DNA of 18,771 bases from the NCBI GenBank assembly GCA_003266145.1, contig MVJJ01000075.1, positions 1 to 18,771 of the forward strand. Direction: 5' to 3'. The position numbers and the translations under genes were made by a program. Each line of letters opens with the position of its first letter. The first letter of the stretch is position 1. Origin of the DNA: Methanosphaera sp. SHI613. Lineage in GTDB: Archaea > Methanobacteriota > Methanobacteria > Methanobacteriales > Methanobacteriaceae. Positions 7,286 to 14,217 of the stretch are shown here, piece by piece. The notes under the pieces were generated by a model. It was not told the DNA's origin and did no database searches. It saw only the letters and a list, made by a program, of their open reading frames with translations.

Positions 7286-7379
7286 TGATGTTCATTTAAT
7301 CAATTATTATAAAAAAGTAATAATTAATTTATAGGATGGCATTTAAAAGTATTAAATGCTTGAAATAAAAAGAACATCA
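7286..7379 (+). promoter_or_regulatory. Candidate structured leader element, copy 2 (TGATGTTC...GAACATCA)
   Basis: TGATGTTC (7286-7293) and GAACATCA (7372-7379) are perfect 8-bp complements. Inside are two perfect hairpins: AATTATTA (7302-7309) / TAATAATT (7318-7325), and GCATTTAA (7339-7346) / TTAAATGC (7352-7359). Arm sequence, distance from the TATA box, arm spacing and the presence of two internal hairpins match copy 1 at 3445-3533, while the internal hairpin sequences differ. It ends 17 bases before the ribosome binding site of the gene. Confidence 0.5.
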
Positions 7380-7409
7380 CAAAATAATTAACTAAAAAGG
7401 AGGTAAAAG

Positions 7410-10400
7410 ATGGAACATAAAAAAGTTATTGGTTTATTCTTACTGGTACTGTTTATTACGCTTAGTGCAGTAACAGCAGCAGATACGACAGCCGATTCAA
7501 ACAGTACGATTACAGCAGCAAATGATCTGCAGTCAACTGATGCTGATGTTCAAACAACATCACAAATCGATAATACACAGACATCGACGATGAATATTGG
7601 CGTAAACTATGAATACGAGGATGACTCAGAAATCAATCCAACGGTAACTGTCAGTGACAGTGACAAGAACAAGTTAACATCAACAAAAACATACGATGAT
7701 AATCTAGACTTCTACTACGTTTCAGTAGATCATAATATGGATGAATCAATTTTTAATGTTTCAGTAACCGCTCCAGGTTATATTCCACAATCACAAACAT
7801 ATAAACTAAACACTACAAAAAGTTTAGTGTTTAATTTAAAGGCAAGCGACAGTTATAAATTAGGAAGAACCATAACTGAAACTGCCGATAAAGAATTAAA
7901 CTTCGCATCCGCTGATGACGTATTAGTAATTACAACAGCAGGTGTACCAAAATACAATAACCAAACATCCGAAGACCTGATGGAAGCAATACTAAACTAT
8001 GCTGAAGATAAGGTTAGCTTCGGAAAAGGTAACATGATAATGTTAAGACAAACTGCCGTTGATCCAATCGACACATGTTTTGTAGTGAAAAAAGGTAACT
8101 CATTAACTGCAATGGTATTCAATAACGCTTCAACAAAATACTCATATCTAGGAACCATATCTGAAGATATGACTAAAGAAGAATGGAATGCATTCTACAA
8201 AGCAGTTGGTGGTGAAGATTCATATTCCTTTGCAAGTATAGCTAACGGATGGAATCATAACGTTACCCAATTAGTACTTCAGGAAGCAGGTTTCCACGGA
8301 CACATCTGTGAAGGAACCCTAGGTGGATTCAGTATAACAGAAGCATTAATGCAATATTACCCACCTATCCAGGAAACCAGCGTACCATTTGCAAACCCTG
8401 GAGACTTAACATCATACAAAGTATTAGGTGTACCTGGAGATTCAGCAAACGATGCTGTATTATTCTTCTTAGATGCAACCGCAGGTAAAAGTGGATATGT
8501 AGGATTTAATACAACATCCACAGGTGCTAACAGCAACATGATCGGATTTGTAAGATGGATGGATGGAACCGTCAAATACAATGAGGATACAAATGCCTAT
8601 GAAGTAACCAAACCTGGTTCAGGTACATTAATTGTCATGGAATATGATTCCGAAAACAACAAAAAACAATTCCAAGAAGAAACCGGAATTAATCCTGATG
8701 ATGGAACATTAGAAGAACTAAAATATAATTCATGGTGGATTGACAGAATAAACACAAATCCAGGTAGCCTAGTAAACATCTTAGTTGAAAAAGACAATCT
8801 AAGTGAAGAAGATTACTACTACCTAATCGGTTTAAACAATCCTATAACCTACCCATCTGCAGTAGCAACCGCATCCAATGCCGGTCAAGTACGTATCAAC
8901 GCTACTGAAGCTCATGGTTTAGATTACAATTATATTCTAGGATTGGACTTACCAAATGCCACACGTTCCAATGTCGTTGCAGCTCAGGGAACAAAAACTT
9001 ACAATGATTTCAAAAAGATTGGAAAAGATGCAAGTTTACTGGCTAAAAAATATTTCAAAGAGGAATTAGGTGTTGAAATAGAAAAGGACATGCCTAACTT
9101 TGAAGTATTGACCACAGCCGGATATACTTTCCTCGATCAACAAAGTACTGCAGCCGCATGGGATGGTATTACTGAAGTATTCGGTTCAAGACTAACAAGA
9201 GAAACATTATTACCAAACCACAGGCCAATGTGGAAGCCATTATGGTTTACGTTCGTACTCAAACAGGATGATGGACAACTGATGGCATTATATATGAGGT
9301 ACAACAATAACAATGGCACATTCTATGTAGGTCAACTGAATGGAAGTCACATCAACAACATCAACATTGAAACATTAAACAACTCAGAATTATGCAGTCA
9401 GTTAACCGCTACAGCATTCCCTGATGGTAATTGGTTTAACATCCAAAGTCTGACCAACGTATGGGCAGAGGAATTACAGTTTGATCAATTCTTGACATTC
9501 CTATTCCACGGTCATGCATGTCCGGGTGTACAGCCGGGATTCTTCATGAGCGAGTACATACAGGAAAACTACCCATTAAGTGAAAATGAATCATACTTCT
9601 ACATAGCTTCAAGTATTTATTGTAAAGATGACAGTATAGAATACCTACTTGGTATATCCCCAGGTCTAGGTAACTATATGGATCAAAAGCTTGTAGCATC
9701 AGATGTTGAATCTGATTATGTTGACGGAGCAACTGAAGAAGGAGTTCTAGTTGTCTGGGACGATGAATTAAAAGTCGGTAAAGCAGTGATTATGAACTTC
9801 AAATGGGCAACCATTGATACAAGTGATTACGTAACTTCAGATGCTAAAAGAGCAGCACAAATACAGGCATACGTTGATTTATATAAAGGAAAAATAAATC
9901 CAAATCTCAAGGAAGGAGTAACTATCGAAGGTACCGAAACAAGATGGATTACAGAAGATGAATACAACATGTTGAAATCCGGTTCAGGTGATGAATTAAA
10001 TGCAATTTCATTCATCCAAAGCATTGATAACAGAACTAAGGATGATGCCATAAGGATGTCCAATGCAAATAATAACCAATCATCTGATAACGGCAACACG
10101 AACACTAATACCGATGACAACAATACAAACACGAACAATAACAATCAACAGAACAACAACCAACAAAACAGCAACAACAATCAAAACACGAATAACCAAA
10201 ACACAAACTACAACCGTCCATCAAGTTCAAGTTCAAGCAGATACAGTTCACCAAGCAGTTCATCAGCAACACCTAATACTGTTTCCGTAGGAACTACAGC
10301 AGCAGCAACAGCTGCATTAGCTGAAGATACACAACAGTCCAATGAAGAATCACAGGAAACTCCAGAATCTTCAGAAAGTCCACAACCAAACAGTGGTAAA

Positions 10401-10526
10401 GCTTATGAAGTAAGCCAAAACACACCAACAAGCAACAATTCAATGAACATATTATACTTCGCAGGTTCATTAATATTAGTTGGTGGATTAGCAGGTTACG
10501 GATTTATGAGATACAGAAAACAATAG
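7410..10526 (+). CDS. Membrane-anchored surface protein with two FmdE-type domains (copy 2)
   Basis: 1,038 residues, ATG with AAGGAGGT at 7397-7404. A tandem paralog of the gene at 3676 with the same domain order: signal peptide (about 1-24, cleavage near TAA|DT), beta domain, two FmdE-containing halves with motifs HGHICEG at 296-302 and HGHACPG at 700-706, then a long Asn/Gln/Thr-rich linker, a Ser-rich stretch, an acidic Ser/Pro stretch and a C-terminal membrane span. The last 50 or so residues are nearly identical to copy 1 (GKAYEVSQNTPT, then MNILYFAGSLILVGG), while the N-terminal 150 residues differ greatly. Many Asn-X-Ser/Thr sites suggest N-glycosylation. The proposed role is capture of a metal ion or metal-bearing compound at the cell surface for the transport genes downstream. 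The transport link is inferred from context. Confidence 0.88.
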   Translation: MEHKKVIGLFLLVLFITLSAVTAADTTADSNSTITAANDLQSTDADVQTTSQIDNTQTSTMNIGVNYEYEDDSEINPTVTVSDSDKNKLTSTKTYDDNLDFYYVSVDHNMDESIFNVSVTAPGYIPQSQTYKLNTTKSLVFNLKASDSYKLGRTITETADKELNFASADDVLVITTAGVPKYNNQTSEDLMEAILNYAEDKVSFGKGNMIMLRQTAVDPIDTCFVVKKGNSLTAMVFNNASTKYSYLGTISEDMTKEEWNAFYKAVGGEDSYSFASIANGWNHNVTQLVLQEAGFHGHICEGTLGGFSITEALMQYYPPIQETSVPFANPGDLTSYKVLGVPGDSANDAVLFFLDATAGKSGYVGFNTTSTGANSNMIGFVRWMDGTVKYNEDTNAYEVTKPGSGTLIVMEYDSENNKKQFQEETGINPDDGTLEELKYNSWWIDRINTNPGSLVNILVEKDNLSEEDYYYLIGLNNPITYPSAVATASNAGQVRINATEAHGLDYNYILGLDLPNATRSNVVAAQGTKTYNDFKKIGKDASLLAKKYFKEELGVEIEKDMPNFEVLTTAGYTFLDQQSTAAAWDGITEVFGSRLTRETLLPNHRPMWKPLWFTFVLKQDDGQLMALYMRYNNNNGTFYVGQLNGSHINNINIETLNNSELCSQLTATAFPDGNWFNIQSLTNVWAEELQFDQFLTFLFHGHACPGVQPGFFMSEYIQENYPLSENESYFYIASSIYCKDDSIEYLLGISPGLGNYMDQKLVASDVESDYVDGATEEGVLVVWDDELKVGKAVIMNFKWATIDTSDYVTSDAKRAAQIQAYVDLYKGKINPNLKEGVTIEGTETRWITEDEYNMLKSGSGDELNAISFIQSIDNRTKDDAIRMSNANNNQSSDNGNTNTNTDDNNTNTNNNNQQNNNQQNSNNNQNTNNQNTNYNRPSSSSSSRYSSPSSSSATPNTVSVGTTAAATAALAEDTQQSNEESQETPESSESPQPNSGKAYEVSQNTPTSNNSMNILYFAGSLILVGGLAGYGFMRYRKQ

Positions 10527-10539
10527 ATTGAATAAATTT

Positions 10540-10569
10540 AAGAAAGAATTTCATTATTCTTTCTTTTTT
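10540..10569 (+). terminator. T-run hairpin between the FmdE-like genes and the transport genes
   Basis: AAGAAAGAAT (10540-10549) pairs perfectly with ATTCTTTCTT (10556-10565), loop TTCATT, followed by four more T. It is nearly the same hairpin that follows the first FmdE gene (6852-6890). With only 64 bases between the FmdE stop and the next likely start there is little room for a promoter. The hairpin therefore probably ends most transcripts and lets a minority read through into the transport genes. Confidence 0.6.
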
Positions 10570-10590
10570 ACTACTTTTAGAGGTGTTAAT

Positions 10591-11118
10591 ATTAGATTTA
10601 ACAAATATTTATTATTGACAATCATTTTTATTACTGTAATATCATTCTCTATTGGCAGTAGCTTTGCTCATCCAGGCCATGCTCATGAATATGTTGAAGA
10701 AGTATCCTCCTCATCAAGCAGTTCATCATCAAGCCATTCACAGGCAAGTTACAAGCCATCCAGCAGTTCATCACAGAAACAATCATATTCATCATCCAGT
10801 TACAGATCAAGTTCTAAAAGCAGTGGCTATCAATCATCATCATCAAATAAACAGTCCCCCACCACTACAGCCCGTAGTAGCAATAATCAAGAATCACAAC
10901 AGCCAACTACTGCCGACAACATAACAAGCAACAATACAACCAATTTAACAAATACTAGTGATAATAACACCAATAATACAAACATTACCAACAATTCAAG
11001 TAATAACACTTCAATAGACAACTCATTATTTTCAATTGAAAACATAATCATATTAGCATTGAGTCTTATTATAGGATTTTTAGCTATTGTTTTGATTGAT
11101 ACTATCAGAAATAGATAG
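10591..11118 (+). CDS. Stalked membrane protein with His-rich mature N-terminus (HPGHAH), apparent ATT start
   Basis: From 10591 this is 175 residues: signal peptide 1-26 (RFNK, then a hydrophobic core, SSFA), a predicted mature N-terminus HPGHAHEY, about 110 residues rich in Ser, then Thr and Asn with many Asn-X-Ser/Thr sites, a membrane span at about 146-168 and a basic tail. No ATG or GTG is in the right place. An ideal ribosome binding site, GAGGTG (10580-10585), points to the ATT at 10591. The alternative TTG at 10528 has no such site, and its first codons would be the terminator hairpin. The design, a metal-binding tip on a long disordered stalk, suggests it picks up or hands over metal ions near the CbiM-like protein that follows. 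No family recognised. Confidence 0.7.
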   Translation: MRFNKYLLLTIIFITVISFSIGSSFAHPGHAHEYVEEVSSSSSSSSSSHSQASYKPSSSSSQKQSYSSSSYRSSSKSSGYQSSSSNKQSPTTTARSSNNQESQQPTTADNITSNNTTNLTNTSDNNTNNTNITNNSSNNTSIDNSLFSIENIIILALSLIIGFLAIVLIDTIRNR

Positions 11119-11128
11119 GAGGTTTTAT

Positions 11129-11755
11129 ATGCATTTACCTGACGGAATAATTCCATTAAATCAAGCAATAATTTACTGGATTATAAGCATAATAATCATT
11201 TCAATAGTGTTTTATAAATTCTCAAAGGATGAAAATAAAGAAAAGACGATAGTTCAAATAGCAATATATGCAGTTTTTACTACAATAATCTCTTCTTTAT
11301 CAATACCATCACCATTGGGTTTACCTATACATTTTTTTACAATACCATTACTAGTATTTCTTATAGGCCCAGATAATGCCTGCTTTGTATCTTTCATAAG
11401 TTTACTAGCCCAAGCGTTACTGTTGGGAATGGGTGGTATAACATCATTTGGAGCTAATTTCCTAATAATAGGTGTTGTAATAATCATATCTACCAATGCA
11501 ATATATGAGTTATTTAAAAAGGTAAATGTCCAATATGCCATTTTCATTTCAACTATGATAAGCATTTTACTTGCAACAATGGCACAGATAATTGTATTAT
11601 TATTAAGTCAGACCATGACGTTAATGGCATTACTTTCTACATTAGTACCGTTTTATTTATTCATTTCAATAGTTGAAGGAATATTAACAGTAATGATAGT
11701 TAATGCTGTTGACAAAATTAAACCAGAGTTATTGAGAATACAGGTGAAAGAATGA
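11129..11755 (+). CDS. cbiM: CbiM/NikM-type substrate-binding membrane component for Co2+/Ni2+
   Basis: 208 residues; the start at 11129 is set by TAGGAGG seven bases upstream and by the required N-terminus MHLPDG. In CbiM/NikM the N-terminal amine and His2 bind the metal together with a His near residue 67; here that His is H68 in GLPIHFF. A family core follows: GPDNACFVSFISLLAQALLL, then GGITSFGAN. About six membrane spans, usual length for the family. It would bind a divalent transition metal from outside and bring it across the membrane. ECF partners CbiQ and the ATPase CbiO are not in this window, so energy may come from elsewhere in the genome or from the ExbB/ExbD-like pair downstream. 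Its stop overlaps the next start by four bases, so translation is probably coupled. Confidence 0.85.
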   Translation: MHLPDGIIPLNQAIIYWIISIIIISIVFYKFSKDENKEKTIVQIAIYAVFTTIISSLSIPSPLGLPIHFFTIPLLVFLIGPDNACFVSFISLLAQALLLGMGGITSFGANFLIIGVVIIISTNAIYELFKKVNVQYAIFISTMISILLATMAQIIVLLLSQTMTLMALLSTLVPFYLFISIVEGILTVMIVNAVDKIKPELLRIQVKE

Positions 11756-12234
11756 AAAATAGAATAATCAATATCCTAATAATATTTACCATACTCCTTG
11801 CTACTATGACAAGCATTTCAGCCCATGGAGTGGATGTGACCAGCGATAAGATGGTTATTGCAAATGACAGCAATGGTCAACAGGTAAAAGATATTGCAGA
11901 TAGTGAAAACATCAACATTAGTGTTTATAAGTTTACTTCAAAAGAGGAAGTGGCTCATCAACTGGAACACATGCTTAATAATTCAAATAAGTATATTCTC
12001 GTTGTAAGTTATCAGGATACCGCACAGGAATTTCTTAAAAGTCATCCAGAAGTATCTGACAGATTAATCATACTTGAGCAATATGATGAGAATTCATTAT
12101 CTGAGAATATGAAAAAGGTAGCAGATAGCCAGAATAATCAGGAATCCAACTTCAATATTCTTATTATATCCGCCATGGTAATTTTAATCGTGCTAATGAT
12201 AGGTGCTATTCTACTACTTAAGAATAAAAAATAA
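11752..12234 (+). CDS. Small membrane-anchored extracytoplasmic protein, CbiN-like in position
   Basis: 160 residues; the start overlaps the cbiM stop (ATGA) and has AGGTGA upstream. Signal peptide 1-24 ending SISA, so the predicted mature protein begins with His (HGVDV). There follows a mixed alpha/beta domain of about 105 residues (for example YILVVSYQDTAQEFLKS), a membrane span at about 134-155 and a Lys-rich tail. CbiN and NikN are small two-segment partners of CbiM/NikM encoded next to it. This protein holds that position and topology but is longer, and I see no clear CbiN sequence signature. A metal-handing accessory subunit is the best guess. The N-terminal His echoes the neighbouring HPGHAH protein and the MHLPDG of the CbiM-like protein. 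Confidence 0.65.
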   Translation: MKNRIINILIIFTILLATMTSISAHGVDVTSDKMVIANDSNGQQVKDIADSENINISVYKFTSKEEVAHQLEHMLNNSNKYILVVSYQDTAQEFLKSHPEVSDRLIILEQYDENSLSENMKKVADSQNNQESNFNILIISAMVILIVLMIGAILLLKNKK

Positions 12235-12249
12235 ATAATGGAGATTATA

Positions 12250-12948
12250 ATGAATGTAATTAGTGTAATCTGGCAGATAAGTTTTATTTCAATGATTCTA
12301 GCATTTGGAATAGAAATCGGACTATCTTCAGGTTTAAGTAATTTAAAAAAGAAATCATTCGCTATGCTGTGTGTCGCCTATTGTGGTGGAATCTTTATTT
12401 TTACCGAAATACTGGCGTTATTTACAAAAAATTCAATAGATGTGCTTAGTGATTATGTCAGCATAATCTATGGATTAATGGCAATAGCAATGATTTTTGG
12501 TGCTTATAAGATTATTCAAAAATATAAAAGGAATGACCATATATTTGACTGTGTAAAAATAGCGAATATAGTGACGATACCATGCTGCATCATTTCAATG
12601 GCAATGAATATGTTGGTTATTGAGCCAACTATTGATTTGACTCTGTATCGATTAAATCTTTATTCATGCATATTATTATTAATAATCATGCTAATTTGTT
12701 ATTTGATGTCCAAATATATCAACATAATCAAAAAACCATATCCTATATTGCTAAGTAATTATATGCTGGTATTTGGAGAATACTTTGTATTTACTGCATT
12801 GTTCTTGCCAAATATCTCAACGGCATTACAAAAAACAAGCAATATTACATTATACTCAACAGAGTACATGTTTATGTTTATAATACTCATTGTTGTACTT
12901 CTAGTATTCGGTCTGTTGCTGAATGCTAAAAAATCATTATTAAAATAA
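12250..12948 (+). CDS. DUF2162-like multi-span membrane protein (putative transporter)
   Basis: 232 residues from the ATG at 12250, chosen over the ATG at 12238 because GGAG at 12240-12243 overlaps that first ATG and lies six bases before the second. About seven membrane segments cover most of the length (for example VIWQISFISMILAFGIEIGL and the final FMFIILIVVLLVFGLLL). Cysteines lie in or near membrane segments (CVAYCGG; IPCCII). The pattern and the neighbours ExbB-like and DUF2149 fit the DUF2162 family of predicted methanogen transporters, but I recall this from family knowledge and cannot confirm it here. It may be the channel or permease that the ExbB/ExbD-like pair drives, or a partner of the CbiM-like protein. 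Confidence 0.6.
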   Translation: MNVISVIWQISFISMILAFGIEIGLSSGLSNLKKKSFAMLCVAYCGGIFIFTEILALFTKNSIDVLSDYVSIIYGLMAIAMIFGAYKIIQKYKRNDHIFDCVKIANIVTIPCCIISMAMNMLVIEPTIDLTLYRLNLYSCILLLIIMLICYLMSKYINIIKKPYPILLSNYMLVFGEYFVFTALFLPNISTALQKTSNITLYSTEYMFMFIILIVVLLVFGLLLNAKKSLLK

Positions 12949-12962
12949 AAGGAGGCTAAAAC

Positions 12963-13610
12963 ATGAATACAACTATACCATATACAAATTTAATAACGGG
13001 AACTATGGATGTTATAAGTCAAAGTTTAACCATACCTGTTTTAATAATATTGTCAATAATGTTCATTATAACAGTAGTAATGTTGGGAATGGTTATCTCC
13101 GAGTACACATCAAGAAAGAAGGTTTCCGTTGAAACTATTAGTAAACTCATTTATGATATCAACAACGCGATTTCAATATATGAATTAGAGACTATAGTAA
13201 CTAATTCCGAATTGCCTAAATCACAGAAGGATGTTTTGAACAATATTATCCAATCCCACACGCTTAGTGAAACATCACGTGAAGCATTGGCAAGAAGACT
13301 TGTTGAAACAGAAGAAGAAAAAACCGAAAACACTCTAAGAAAAACCGACATCATAACCAAAATTGGGCCAACTTTAGGATTAATGGGAACCCTTATTCCA
13401 ATGGGTCCTGGTCTTGCAGCCTTAGGTGCTGGAGACATTACAACACTTGCCCAGTCACTTACCGTTGCATTCGATACTACTATTGTAGGAATCGGTTCCG
13501 GAGCTTTAGCATATGTACTATCAAAAGTACGTAGAGGATGGTATGAACATTACTTATCCGACCTTGATGCTCTTACAGATGCATTGCTTGACAAAATGGG
13601 GAGATTATAA
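12963..13610 (+). CDS. MotA/TolQ/ExbB-family proton channel subunit
   Basis: 215 residues, ATG with AAAGGAGG upstream. One membrane span near 21-46, a cytoplasmic helical region rich in charge (50-130), then two spans at about 134-157 and 168-188. The family signature lies at 136-155, PTLGLMGTLIPMGPGLAALG, and continues with LTVAFDTTIVGIGSGALAY, matching the ExbB/TolQ pattern P-x-LGLLGT and A-x-x-T-x-x-G. ExbB pentamers surround an ExbD dimer and use the proton motive force to do mechanical work on a partner. Archaea such as this have no outer membrane and no TonB, so the partner here is open. The next gene, an ExbD-like DUF2149 protein, overlaps by one base. High confidence for the family. 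Confidence 0.88.
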   Translation: MNTTIPYTNLITGTMDVISQSLTIPVLIILSIMFIITVVMLGMVISEYTSRKKVSVETISKLIYDINNAISIYELETIVTNSELPKSQKDVLNNIIQSHTLSETSREALARRLVETEEEKTENTLRKTDIITKIGPTLGLMGTLIPMGPGLAALGAGDITTLAQSLTVAFDTTIVGIGSGALAYVLSKVRRGWYEHYLSDLDALTDALLDKMGRL

Positions 13611-13948
13611 TGGTTAGAAAAAAATCTCGAAGAAGGAGAAATAATAATCATGAAGAGGATCCTATGGCCGGTACTGCCAACTTGGTTGATGCAATGCTGG
13701 TTTTGGCAGTCGGATTCTTAATCTTCGTTGTAATAAGTTGGAATATGCAGAGCGTTGTATTTTCCGATATGACCCAAGATCAGAAACAGGAAGTTATGAA
13801 TAAGATGAAGGATGCCTCAGAGATTACTCAAGGACAGGAATTGGATGATACACCACAGAACATCAATAGTTCAGGCAGTGGTTATCATGAAATGGGAAAA
13901 GTCTATAAGGACTCGAATACAGGTAAGCTGATAATGGTTGAAGGTTAA
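13610..13948 (+). CDS. DUF2149 protein, ExbD-like single-span partner of the ExbB-like channel
   Basis: 112 residues; ATG shares one base with the previous stop and has GGGGAG upstream. A very basic start (VRKKSRRRR) keeps the N-terminus inside; EEDPMAG leads into one membrane span at about 24-44 with a buried Asp27: LVDAMLVLAVGFLIFVV. This aligns with the ExbD/TolR span FIDVMLVLLIIFMV, whose Asp is essential for proton passage. The rest, about 65 residues, is outside, polar, and ends in GKVYKDSNTGKLIMVEG, a pattern I associate with DUF2149. The likely role is the rotor or plug of the ExbB-like complex, contacting surface or membrane partners. The ExbD relation is inferred from the span and from gene order. 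Confidence 0.8.
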   Translation: MVRKKSRRRRNNNHEEDPMAGTANLVDAMLVLAVGFLIFVVISWNMQSVVFSDMTQDQKQEVMNKMKDASEITQGQELDDTPQNINSSGSGYHEMGKVYKDSNTGKLIMVEG

Positions 13949-14162
13949 AAAATATTTTATTGATTTTACTGACAATACAATAACTTAACCTTTAACCTCT
14001 TTCTTTAAAATCCTTTTTCTTTAAAAAAAATCCATAATTTTAAAAAAAATAAACCCCTTTTTTTATTAATGTTCAATAATATTAAATAAAAATAAACATT
14101 GATTAAGCTTTTTTTTATGCATTAAATCTCAAAAAGAAAATAATTCGGAATATGACAAACTA

Positions 14163-14189
14163 TTAATTATTTAAATTACAAATAATTAA
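14163..14189 (+). promoter_or_regulatory. 10-bp inverted repeat upstream of the NSS transporter gene
   Basis: TTAATTATTT (14163-14172) and AAATAATTAA (14180-14189) are perfect complements with a 7-base loop. They end 14 bases before the ribosome binding site GGAGG at 14204-14208. This could be an operator or a leader hairpin. The rest of 13949-14217 is AT-rich with several T runs after the DUF2149 gene (for example 14056-14063 and 14109-14116), likely ending that operon. Confidence 0.35.
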
Positions 14190-14217
14190 ACATAATAAAT
14201 TATGGAGGAAAAAATTA

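Noticed and set aside
10063..10220. AAC/CAA-rich repeats as a CRISPR array or minisatellite
   Set aside because: They are in frame and encode the Asn/Gln linker; there are no spacers of regular length.
3676..10526. Formylmethanofuran dehydrogenase subunit E (fmdE/fwdE) as the true function
   Set aside because: Both proteins have signal peptides, stalks and C-terminal anchors, so the domains are outside the cell, away from the cytoplasmic enzyme. The domain name should not be taken as the role. If the host is Methanosphaera, M. stadtmanae is known to lack molybdopterin synthesis, which makes it less likely still.
10528..10590. TTG at 10528 as start of the HPGHAH protein
   Set aside because: It has no ribosome binding site and begins two bases after the FmdE stop. 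The residues it adds are encoded by the terminator hairpin and T run, and they put 21 residues before a complete signal peptide.
10652..10924. His-rich open frame within the Ser-rich stalk gene
   Set aside because: It is the shifted reading of TCA/AGT serine codons as CAT/CAC; it has no ribosome binding site and repeats only because the stalk does.
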